A DNA stretch of 64,000 nucleotides from Pseudocolwellia agarivorans (lineage in GTDB: Bacteria; Pseudomonadota; Gammaproteobacteria; Enterobacterales; Alteromonadaceae): the NCBI RefSeq assembly GCF_002000085.1, contig NZ_MUZU01000008.1, positions 1-64,000 on the forward strand, written 5' to 3'. Of this stretch, positions 1 to 7,766 are shown one piece after another. The position numbers were made by a program, and so were the translations under genes. Each line of letters opens with the position of its first letter. Position 1 is the stretch's first letter. The notes under the pieces are model-generated. The model had not been told where the DNA came from and did no database searches. It saw nothing but the letters and a program-made list of their open reading frames with translations.

Positions 1-267
1 TAAACATGAAACACTAAGGGAATTAAAGTCTCTATTAAGTAAGAGCATCAAATATTAAATAAGTTCAAAAATGTTTAATAAATATTTATCTTTTTCTAAT
101 TCCTTATTCATACGCCCATCTTACACGATAAAATTTAAGCAAAAAAAAGCGCATTTACAAAAGTAGATGCGCTATAAATAAACATGAAATACTAAGGGGA
201 GTAAACCTTACATAAAGTATGAACCTTGGATGAGAGATAAGTTCAAAAAATATTAAAATTTAATAAA
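1..267. repeat. Diverged duplicated intergenic element (two copies)
   Basis: Copy A spans about 1-84 and copy B about 179-267. Both begin with TAAACATGAAAYACTAAGGG and both carry ATAAGTTCAAAAA exactly 58 bases after the start, so the two copies have kept their spacing while the bases between them have diverged. A hairpin terminator lies between the copies. No coding frame is visible in 1-330. Copy A starts at the window edge, so more copies may lie to the left. The function is unknown; an untranslated or small-RNA element is possible. Confidence 0.45.
141..173 (-). terminator. Rho-independent terminator, minus strand
   Basis: AGCGCAT (148-154) pairs with ATGCGCT (167-173). On the minus strand the hairpin is followed by eight T (141-148 on the plus strand). 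It lies about 160 bases beyond the stop of the GGDEF/EAL gene and directly after repeat copy B read on the minus strand, so it could end either transcript. Confidence 0.6.
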
Positions 268-330
268 CCTTTCTAAACATGACCCCAGTTATTATTCCTA
301 TTTAACCAAAAATAAAAAAACTCTAAAACT

Positions 331-2412
331 TTAAACCTTTTCTAAGCGGTTACACTCTAATGATAAAAGATCACCTAACTTGTCTAAGCTCAAGGGTTTA
401 CTATACAAATATCCTTGTAATTGATAACACCCCTGCTCAATAAGAAAATCAGCCTGTAATTGAGTTTCAACGCCTTCACAACAAACCCTTAAATTAAGCT
501 GCTTAGCCATTTCAATAATCGTTTTAGTTATTGTTGTTGCGTCATCCGAAACACCCACATCATCGATAAACTGCTTATCAATCTTTAATGTATTAATAGG
601 TATTTTAGTTAAGTAGCTTAATGACGAATATCCCGTACCAAAATCATCTAATGCTACAGATGCCCCCATATTCGTTATTTGAGTAAAAAAAGCATTCGCT
701 TGTGCAAAGTTTTCTAAGTAAGCCGATTCTGTCACTTCAAACTCAATACATCTGGGTAAAACATTATATTGAATAAATAATTGTTGAATAAACTCGAGTA
801 AACCATCGCTTCTAATATCATGTGCCGAAAGGTTCACAGATACTACGGTATTCATATCAAACAATTGATATATTTTAGGTAAATCTTTACAAAGCTGCTC
901 TAACACCCAGTGAGTAATGGGTATTATTTTACCGCTCTGCTCTGCAATAGAAATAAACTCATCAGGAGGAACCGTCCCTAACACACCTTTATGCCAACGA
1001 ATTAAAGCTTCAAAGCCCACAATTTTTTCATCTGGAGACATTTTACACTGATAATACAATTCAAATTCGTTGTTATTAATGGCTGACATAATAGAATTAG
1101 CAATCAATAATTCGCGTTTATTATTATCCTTCATTTCTTGAGTAAAAAAGGTATAGCGCCCCCTTCCAAGCTCCTTAGAAGAATACATGGCGATGTCAGC
1201 ATGATGAACAAAATCACCTAAATCAAACTCTGCATCTACGGCACTTGCTATACCACAACTGGCACCAATATGAACTTTCCAACCATCAATTAAAAAGGCT
1301 GCGTTTAGTTCTTTAACAATTTCACCAGCCACTTTTTCAACACTTAAATAGCTTGTTTGCCTGTCCATAAGTACCAAAAACTCATCACCAGACAGTCTAG
1401 AAATAAAGCTTTCTTTAGCTATTATTTTTTGTAATCTATTTTTGACCTCGATTAATAATTTATCACCTGCATCATGGCCATAAGTATCATTGACCGCCTT
1501 AAAACCATCGAGATCGATGTAAATTAAGAAAAGATTATTGCCTTCTCGCTCTGCATCTTCTAATTCTTTTTTTACTTTTTGCATAAAATGTTGTCGATTA
1601 GACAAGCCCGTTAAACTGTCATAATTGGCTAGTTTTTCCATTTCAAGCCGTTGCTCTTTTAATTGCAGCGTATATTCAGCATTAATTTGTGTTTCTTTAT
1701 TTATCGCCTGCATCATAGAGTTAACATTATGACTTAAACTAGCAACCTCAGTTTTTCCTTCTACGTTAACTCTTAAGGAATAATCTTTTGTATTTTCTAT
1801 TTTTTTTGCGAGTAAAGACAAACGAGTAAGAGGGGAAAGTAATTTATTATGGAGCCATAATGAAAATAAAATCATAATAGCCAATACCACCAATATAATT
1901 GGAAGCGCCTGTTTTAATAAACTCAATTTGCTGCGATCTAAAGGTCCTTGGTAATCATTAATAATTAATAAATAGCCTATAGGTAAATGCTTATCACCAA
2001 TATATTTAAACGATATCAATTCTTCTTTATTCGTCGAGATCCCAAATGGAGTTTTATTTAAATCATATTTAGCAAAATAATAGTCTATATCTTCAGAAGG
2101 AATATTAGCTTTGCCAATATAAGTTTCAATAGGCTTGAATTCAGGGGTTAGCACCGCGGCAAATTTAACATTTTCATAATGATCTAAACGTAATAAAACC
2201 GTTGTAATATAAAAAACATCTCGGGTGTCACCTATTAAAGGAACTAAATCATTCGTAATATTTTCAGATAAACCATCAAGGTCACTTTTTACAAATTTTT
2301 GATAAAGATTTTCATGTTCAAATATTGACACAACAAGCACGCTAAAACTTACAATAATAATAATAGATATTGTTAACGTAGCTAATGTTGATTTTACACT
2401 TTGAAAAATCAT
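331..2412 (-). CDS. Membrane GGDEF/EAL cyclic-di-GMP protein with HAMP domain
   Basis: A 693-residue inner membrane signalling protein that makes or breaks cyclic-di-GMP. Residues 12-30 are a membrane segment, about 35-165 a periplasmic sensor region, about 168-188 a second membrane segment, and then come HAMP (190-245), GGDEF (265-425) and EAL (440-680). The cyclase signature is SGDEF (Ser341) rather than GGDEF; some enzymes with SGDEF are reported active. The EAL domain looks intact, with EALIRW at Glu468, then NLSAHD, EVTES, a DDFGTGYSS loop and EGVET, so phosphodiesterase activity is likely. The ATG is preceded by AGGA. It is divergent from a porin and a PstS-like gene, which suggests a shared phosphate or anion sensing role; that is inference. 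Confidence 0.93.
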   Translation of the reverse strand: MIFQSVKSTLATLTISIIIIVSFSVLVVSIFEHENLYQKFVKSDLDGLSENITNDLVPLIGDTRDVFYITTVLLRLDHYENVKFAAVLTPEFKPIETYIGKANIPSEDIDYYFAKYDLNKTPFGISTNKEELISFKYIGDKHLPIGYLLIINDYQGPLDRSKLSLLKQALPIILVVLAIMILFSLWLHNKLLSPLTRLSLLAKKIENTKDYSLRVNVEGKTEVASLSHNVNSMMQAINKETQINAEYTLQLKEQRLEMEKLANYDSLTGLSNRQHFMQKVKKELEDAEREGNNLFLIYIDLDGFKAVNDTYGHDAGDKLLIEVKNRLQKIIAKESFISRLSGDEFLVLMDRQTSYLSVEKVAGEIVKELNAAFLIDGWKVHIGASCGIASAVDAEFDLGDFVHHADIAMYSSKELGRGRYTFFTQEMKDNNKRELLIANSIMSAINNNEFELYYQCKMSPDEKIVGFEALIRWHKGVLGTVPPDEFISIAEQSGKIIPITHWVLEQLCKDLPKIYQLFDMNTVVSVNLSAHDIRSDGLLEFIQQLFIQYNVLPRCIEFEVTESAYLENFAQANAFFTQITNMGASVALDDFGTGYSSLSYLTKIPINTLKIDKQFIDDVGVSDDATTITKTIIEMAKQLNLRVCCEGVETQLQADFLIEQGCYQLQGYLYSKPLSLDKLGDLLSLECNRLEKV

Positions 2413-2712
2413 TTTTTCCTACTCATAAGAAGGGTTTATTACACTCCTCTTTAATTACTAAAAATAAAGCTAACTTTCTAGAATATTTCATTCCATCGAA
2501 ATGTTCTCTGCTCAAACTGTACATAATATACACAACACAAAATCACACTAACTTTACTAAATATCAGTATTACTAAGTTCTAGCGTAAATATGCCGTAAA
2601 ATCATTCATATACTAGCAAAAATTATCTGCAAAAGTTGAATTAATACTCACAAAAATAGTATTTTTTTTGTTAGACTATTTACACATTAAACAAAGTTAA
2701 AAGAATACCTTC
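2413..2712. other. Divergent intergenic region
   Basis: About 300 AT-rich bases between the divergent GGDEF/EAL and porin genes. It must hold both promoters, but I could not place clear -35/-10 pairs. The short plus-strand open frame beginning inside the GGDEF/EAL gene shows no protein-like features. Confidence 0.5.
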
Positions 2713-3918
2713 GTGCCTTTATTTAGTATTACACCTCAACTCAAATATATTTGGCTCATTATCGTTTTAATAACGCCTTACAAAACATATGCAACAACTG
2801 ATAAGTTTGATGTATCAGGCTTTGCTCGTTTAGTTGGTGGGTATCTAGATGAAAGCTCTGCGGAGTATCAAGCCTATGATAATAGCTTAACTTTTTCTCC
2901 TGACAGCTTACTTGGAATAAAAGGTGAATACAGGCACAACGAACAACTATCTTTTGTGGCACAAGGAATATTTACTAACAGTAGTTTACGTAAGTCTGGC
3001 TTTGACTGGCTGTATATGTCTTATAAACCTTCTACAGATTGGCAATTTGATTTTGGCCGCTATCGCACCCCTTTCTTTGAATACAGCGAAGTCATCAATG
3101 TAGGCTTTGCTTACCCTTGGGTTATTCCTCCACAAACAACCTATGTAAATGCCTTATTTGCTTCTATTGATGGTGCTAGAGCAACCTATTTATTTAATAT
3201 TGATAAATTTAACTTTTCTTTAAGTGCTTTTGGTGGTCAGTTTAACAGTAATATTTTTAATGTAGAAAATAGCACTACAGTTGAGAGTGACCTACTTACC
3301 GGTATTAATTTACGAATGAATACCGATAACTTTAGAGCAAGAATAAGTTATGTAACTGGTGACTTTGAGATTGAAATTAATGACTTAAGTGAATTGCAAA
3401 ATATTCTAAAATCGTACAACTTTAATAACACGGCTAACGAAATTGAAATTAAAGGCGGTATAGATATTTATCAGTTCAGTGCAGCTTATGAAACTCTAGA
3501 TTACTTCGCATTAACTGAAGCAACGTTAATAAAAGGTGATTCAAAACTTGTTCCAAATATAGAAAGCTATAATCTAACCTTAGGTTTATTTCACAACGAC
3601 TTTACCTATTACACTTCTGCTTCAAAATTAAGAACAACAAACCCAGAAATAACAAATGAAGTGCCTATAGGAGTAACTCCGGAATTAACATTATTAAATA
3701 ACATCGTAGATAAATTAATAGAAGGTAGGCTCCACGAAGATGTAGATATTGCAACGGTTGGTATTAGATGGGACATAAAATCTAATTTAGCATTTAAAGC
3801 TGAAGTAGATATGATTAAAGGTAAAAGCGGCCAACGTTCCACTTTTAGTCGAATAGACGAAACCAGCTTTAACAACTATTCTACTTTATATCTATTCAGT
3901 ATTGATTGGTTATTTTAA
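2713..3918 (+). CDS. Porin-like outer membrane protein
   Basis: A 401-residue predicted outer membrane beta-barrel. The N-terminus is a Sec signal peptide ending near TYA, and the mature protein starts with an FDVSGFARLVGGY strand. Alternating aromatic strands follow (FDFGRYRTPFFEYSE, WDIKSNLAFKAEVD), and the chain ends in Phe (FSIDWLF), the usual recognition residue for BAM. The gene starts with GTG, and no strong ribosome site is visible. The pattern is that of the porin often found beside small PstS-like proteins and sensor proteins in Alteromonadales. Substrate is unknown; phosphate or another anion is a guess from the neighbour. Confidence 0.72.
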   Translation: MPLFSITPQLKYIWLIIVLITPYKTYATTDKFDVSGFARLVGGYLDESSAEYQAYDNSLTFSPDSLLGIKGEYRHNEQLSFVAQGIFTNSSLRKSGFDWLYMSYKPSTDWQFDFGRYRTPFFEYSEVINVGFAYPWVIPPQTTYVNALFASIDGARATYLFNIDKFNFSLSAFGGQFNSNIFNVENSTTVESDLLTGINLRMNTDNFRARISYVTGDFEIEINDLSELQNILKSYNFNNTANEIEIKGGIDIYQFSAAYETLDYFALTEATLIKGDSKLVPNIESYNLTLGLFHNDFTYYTSASKLRTTNPEITNEVPIGVTPELTLLNNIVDKLIEGRLHEDVDIATVGIRWDIKSNLAFKAEVDMIKGKSGQRSTFSRIDETSFNNYSTLYLFSIDWLF

Positions 3919-4349
3919 TGATTAAGTGGCCGGTATTTTTAATCAGCTTTAGCCTATTGCTATTTTCTCAATTTGCCCTCGCAAATAAAAATAGCACAGA
4001 GGTTATTGTTGTTAAAAATATTGAAAATCCCATCAACTCCATTACCAAAAATCAGTTGCGTAATGTGTTTTTAGGGAGAAACACCCTTATGTTTGAACCT
4101 GTTATTCCTCCTGTTGAAACAATTACTCGTATTATTTTTAATACAAAAATTATTGGTCTTAATGAATCAAGAATACAATCTTTTTACGCACAAATGCGTT
4201 TTTCAGGTAGAGCTAGGCCACCAAAAGAATTACCAACCACTGATGCTTTATTACATTATATCTCAACAACGCCAACAGCTATCACTTATGTTCCGCAAGG
4301 CACAAAACTACCTAAAAACGTTGTCGTTATTTACACCATTGTTATTTAA
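3918..4349 (+). CDS. Small PstS-like periplasmic binding-domain protein
   Basis: A 143-residue secreted protein. The signal peptide (FLISFSLLLFSQFALA) is cleaved before NKNS, and the mature part resembles one lobe of the type-2 periplasmic binding / PstS-like family (ITKNQLRNVFLG, FYAQMRFSGR, AITYVP). It is much shorter than a true PstS of about 320 residues, so it is more likely a sensor accessory than a transport protein. The ATG overlaps the stop of the porin by one base (TAATG), so translation is probably coupled. An in-frame TTG twelve bases earlier is less likely because the signal peptide fits the ATG. Confidence 0.68.
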   Translation: MIKWPVFLISFSLLLFSQFALANKNSTEVIVVKNIENPINSITKNQLRNVFLGRNTLMFEPVIPPVETITRIIFNTKIIGLNESRIQSFYAQMRFSGRARPPKELPTTDALLHYISTTPTAITYVPQGTKLPKNVVVIYTIVI

Positions 4350-4458
4350 ATAGATGTAAATACACCAGACCTTACTTACCGTATTAAATCCCCCTATAAA
4401 CACAATCCTACCTTTCAATCATTTGGTGCAACTTCCACTTCACAAAAAACAACCTTAA

Positions 4459-4503
4459 TGATATTAATTCTTATTTGTATTCCCTTTATTTTTTGTATAG
4501 AAT
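4459..4503 (+). promoter_or_regulatory. Putative Fur box and sigma-70 promoter of the iron operon
   Basis: TGATATTAATTCTTA at 4459-4473 matches 12 of 14 fixed positions of the 7-1-7 Fur consensus TGATAATnATTATCA. Right after it are a possible -35 TTGTAT (4475-4480) and -10 TAGAAT (4498-4503) with a 17-base spacer. Fur bound here would block polymerase. The leader to the first start codon would be about 100 bases. Confidence 0.5.
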
Positions 4504-4611
4504 ACCTGCAATTAAACAATACAAACTAATTGAAACGATGAATATTATTAAACTCTAACTTATTCATTCATTTTCAATTGATGTAGTTATTAAAATTTAT
4601 TTTGGTGAATT

Positions 4612-6330
4612 ATGAATATTAAAAAAAGTGCACTTAGCTTAGCCGTTATCTCTTCGTTTCTATTAACAGCTTGTGGTGGTTCAAACAATGATAGTTCGAC
4701 ACCAACAGTCGAAGATAATGTAGCACCTACAAATATAACGTTAAGTAATGCGTCTGTTGCCGAAAATAGCATGGCCGCCGCACTTGGTAATTTATCTGCA
4801 GTAGATGCTAACACGGGTGATACTTTTACCTTTTCAGTTTCAGATGAAAGATTTGCTGTTTCAGGTAACCAATTATTACTTGCTGAAGGTGTGATGCTAG
4901 ATTTTGAAACAGAAACCTCAATTGATATAGACGTAACCGTAACTGATTCAAAATCAGCAACATTTACTAAAACAATTACAATTGAAGTAACCGATGTTTT
5001 AGATACTTACACATTTGACAGTAAATTTATCGATGGTGACTCTGCAGTATCTTACACAGGACAAATAGCTCGCCACGCATTAATAGCAGAATTAAATCAC
5101 TACATTGGCAATCAATTAAAATCTGACTTAGATGACGGTACTTTATTAACTCGTACTGCTGTTTTAGCTAAACTAAACAGTTTTTACAAAACAACTGAAG
5201 AGCAATACGACAACTTCCCTATTACGTTTATGGATGATACTAAGCAAAAGTTTATTACAAATATTTCGAGTAGCCCTAAAAATTTAGTAGACAAAATTGC
5301 TGGTAACGATGAAACAGGTCAACATAAAGATTGGAGTACAGAGTTTGCTGGCTGGGGGACTAAAGGTTCTATCACACCAGACGAGTTAATCGATATTTAT
5401 TTTGGCCAATTAGCAGATAATGCTGATGATCATCTAAATGGTATTGTTCGTCAATCTGCAACGGGTAGCGATATTTCTGATATTTACTTGAATACCGACG
5501 GCACAGATCTTAAGCAATTAATCCAAAAGTTCTTACTAATGGCCGTTGCCTACTCGCAAGGTACGGATGATTACCTAGATGCAGATGTTGACGATAAAGG
5601 TTTACTGTCCAAATTTACTCAAGATGGCACAAAAGCTTACTCTACACTTGAACACCAATTTGATGAAGGTTTTGGTTATTTTGGCGCTTCACGTGAATAC
5701 TTAGCTTACAACGATAACGAATTATCAGGTAAAGCAGGCGAAGGCGATAGAGCTGATTGGAATAATCATCACGACACTGATGGCGACGGTGAGTTCGACT
5801 TAACGTCTGAAGTTAACTTTGGTAACTCAGTAAATGCAGCTAAACGCGATCGTGGTACTGCAGGCAACGCTATGCCTACAAACTACACTAAACAAGTAAT
5901 GGAAGCCTTTATTGAAGGTCGTAAAATATTAAACGACAATGCAGGTATGGCTTTATCTACAGAGCAATTTGATGCATTAATCGCACAACGTGACATTATT
6001 GTTGATGGCTGGGAACGCTCAATTGCTGCAACAGTTATTCATTACATTAATGATACACATGCAGACTTAGCTAAATTAGGTACAGATGATTTTAATTTTG
6101 CAGATACAGCTAAACACTTTTCAGAATTAAAAGGGTTTGCACTAGGTTTACAGTTTAATCCTCATTCACCAATCACTGACGTGCAATTTGAAGAGTTACA
6201 CGCGTTAATTGGAGACGCGCCTGAATTAGACAGTGCGCAAGTTGCAGCATATCAAGCTGAGTTATTACAAGCACGTGACATACTTACTAACGCATTGTCA
6301 TTTAATGCGGATAATGTTGAAAACTGGTAA
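4612..6330 (+). CDS. DUF4856 lipoprotein with cadherin-like N-terminal domain
   Basis: A 572-residue lipoprotein with lipobox LTAC and lipidated Cys21. Residues 35-125 look like a cadherin-type beta domain (NITLSNASVAENS, then VDANTGDTFTFSVSD and IEVTDV). From about 130 the protein matches the DUF4856 family, including YTFDSKF, a DTDGDGEFDLTSEVNFG stretch that could bind calcium, and NAAKRDRGT. The biochemical role of DUF4856 is not known. It is followed by imelysin and a TonB-dependent receptor, an association typical of iron acquisition, so a surface or periplasmic role in metal uptake is inferred. A Fur-like site lies upstream. Confidence 0.8.
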   Translation: MNIKKSALSLAVISSFLLTACGGSNNDSSTPTVEDNVAPTNITLSNASVAENSMAAALGNLSAVDANTGDTFTFSVSDERFAVSGNQLLLAEGVMLDFETETSIDIDVTVTDSKSATFTKTITIEVTDVLDTYTFDSKFIDGDSAVSYTGQIARHALIAELNHYIGNQLKSDLDDGTLLTRTAVLAKLNSFYKTTEEQYDNFPITFMDDTKQKFITNISSSPKNLVDKIAGNDETGQHKDWSTEFAGWGTKGSITPDELIDIYFGQLADNADDHLNGIVRQSATGSDISDIYLNTDGTDLKQLIQKFLLMAVAYSQGTDDYLDADVDDKGLLSKFTQDGTKAYSTLEHQFDEGFGYFGASREYLAYNDNELSGKAGEGDRADWNNHHDTDGDGEFDLTSEVNFGNSVNAAKRDRGTAGNAMPTNYTKQVMEAFIEGRKILNDNAGMALSTEQFDALIAQRDIIVDGWERSIAATVIHYINDTHADLAKLGTDDFNFADTAKHFSELKGFALGLQFNPHSPITDVQFEELHALIGDAPELDSAQVAAYQAELLQARDILTNALSFNADNVENW

Positions 6331-6385
6331 TCTAATGCCACTTTAATTTGTGTCTAGATAAAGGCATAAATTTATAGGATTATTA

Positions 6386-6448
6386 GGGTCTGTTGACCTT
6401 TCGAGGTTGAATATAGCTGCAAAAACAATCTCAAAAGATCAACAGCCC
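6386..6448. repeat. MITE-like element of 63 bp with terminal inverted repeats
   Basis: The left end GGGTCTGTTGACCTTTC (6386-6402) and right end AAAAGATCAACAGCCC (6433-6448) are imperfect inverted repeats. The flanks both carry ATTATTA, a possible target duplication. The right-end motif TCAAAAGATCAACAG occurs again alone at about 58626-58640 upstream of argR. No coding capacity. It may be a small transposable remnant or an intercistronic RNA stem. Confidence 0.45.
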
Positions 6449-6466
6449 ATATATTATTAAGCATGG

Positions 6467-6492
6467 AGCTTAAGCTAGAAATAGCTTGAGCT
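6467..6492 (+). promoter_or_regulatory. Intercistronic hairpin with GAAA loop
   Basis: AGCTTAAGCTA (6467-6477) pairs with TAGCTTGAGCT (6482-6492) in 10 of 11 positions around a GAAA loop, and is followed by TTATT. It lies 26 bases before the imelysin start. It could act as a weak terminator, attenuator or mRNA processing site that sets the ratio between the first gene and the rest of the operon. Confidence 0.4.
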
Positions 6493-6518
6493 TTATTCGT
6501 ATTTAAGGGTTTAAATAA

Positions 6519-7766
6519 GTGTTATATACAAAAGCAAAATTACTCTCTGTTGTTATCAGTACAACATTACTTTTAACAGCTTGTAATCAAGACGTTAGTA
6601 GTTCACAAGGTGAAGGCTTTAATGATGGCAGTGGTGGAGGTAACACCAATACAGATTTTAATCAATTAGCCCTTATTACCAGCCTAACTGATAATGTTAT
6701 TTCTCCTACATTTGAAAACTTCAAATCAGAAGCTCAAAAACAAACGGACGCTATTACAGCCTATTGTAATAACGAGCATAGCTTTGCCAATAGCACAACG
6801 GACCAAACGACATTAAATGAAACTAAAATAGCAGCTCAATTACAATGGCGAGCTACTATGGATATATGGCAACAAGCAGAGCTTATGCAGTTAGGTCCAC
6901 TATTAACAGATGACAATATACTCAGAAATAAAATCTACTCTTGGCCAAATGTAAATACCTGCGGAGTTGATTACGATGTTATGTTCTTTAAGGAAGGTAC
7001 TGTAAACGGTCAGCCATACAACATCACTTTACGTACCGCGTCACGCAAAGGTTTAGATGCACTAGAATATTTACTTTTTAATGAAAACTTAAATCACAGC
7101 TGCACAATTACTGCTGCACCAACTGGCTGGGATAACCTCACAGACACACAACGTAAAACATCTCGTTGTGAATATGCAGTAGAAGTAGCACAAGATATTG
7201 TAACCAATGCCGACAGCTTATTGTCGCAATGGAACAACGAAAACGGTTACGCAAACAAATTAAAGCAAGCGGGAACAAGTGGCAGTGTTTTTGCGACAGA
7301 TCATGACGCGGTAAATCGACTAAGCGATGCATTGTTTTATTTAGATTCATTCACTAAAGACGAAAAAATTGCAATTCCTGTAGGGCTATTAGCAAATAGT
7401 TGTGGTTCATCAGCCTGTTCTAATGACGTAGAATCACCATACAGCATGCATTCACTTACCAACATTAAAAATAATATATTAGCGTTTGAAAAACTCTTTA
7501 CTGGTAACCAAGGTATAGGTTTTAACGACTACTTAATTGATGTAGGCAGCACAACTACCGCAACAGAAATGCAAGCTAACATTACCAAAGCATTAACCGC
7601 CATAGAGCAATTAACAACAACGCTATCAAACACTTTAGATAATAGCCCAGAGCAAGTTGAACAAATTCATACTGATGTGAAAGATATTACCGATCAGTTA
7701 AAAACAGATTTCATCACCAGCTTAGCCTTAGAGCTCCCTGCAACATCAGCGGGAGATAACGACTAA
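6519..7766 (+). CDS. Imelysin family (M75-like) lipoprotein
   Basis: A 415-residue lipoprotein with lipobox LTAC and Cys22. The helical region from about 45 onward is typical of imelysin / IrpA-like proteins, which are periplasmic or surface proteins needed for iron uptake in several bacteria. The family motif GxHxxE appears here as GLDALE (Gly178 to Glu183), so the His is replaced by Asp while Gly and Glu are kept. Pairs of Cys suggest disulfides. The start is GTG with AAGGG about nine bases upstream. The stop overlaps the TonB receptor start (TAATG). A metal-binding role is known for the family; protease activity is not expected. Confidence 0.85.
   Translation: MLYTKAKLLSVVISTTLLLTACNQDVSSSQGEGFNDGSGGGNTNTDFNQLALITSLTDNVISPTFENFKSEAQKQTDAITAYCNNEHSFANSTTDQTTLNETKIAAQLQWRATMDIWQQAELMQLGPLLTDDNILRNKIYSWPNVNTCGVDYDVMFFKEGTVNGQPYNITLRTASRKGLDALEYLLFNENLNHSCTITAAPTGWDNLTDTQRKTSRCEYAVEVAQDIVTNADSLLSQWNNENGYANKLKQAGTSGSVFATDHDAVNRLSDALFYLDSFTKDEKIAIPVGLLANSCGSSACSNDVESPYSMHSLTNIKNNILAFEKLFTGNQGIGFNDYLIDVGSTTTATEMQANITKALTAIEQLTTTLSNTLDNSPEQVEQIHTDVKDITDQLKTDFITSLALELPATSAGDND

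Noticed and set aside
141-330. Cyclic-di-GMP riboswitch near the GGDEF/EAL gene
   Set aside because: The region is downstream of that gene and lacks the conserved core of known c-di-GMP riboswitches.
2385-2576. Plus-strand open frame of 63 codons at the start of the GGDEF/EAL gene
   Set aside because: It overlaps a certain gene on the other strand, has no ribosome site and no protein-like pattern.
4093-4353. Second reading frame inside the PstS-like gene
   Set aside because: Shadow of the real gene; low-complexity Leu/Gln content and no signal.
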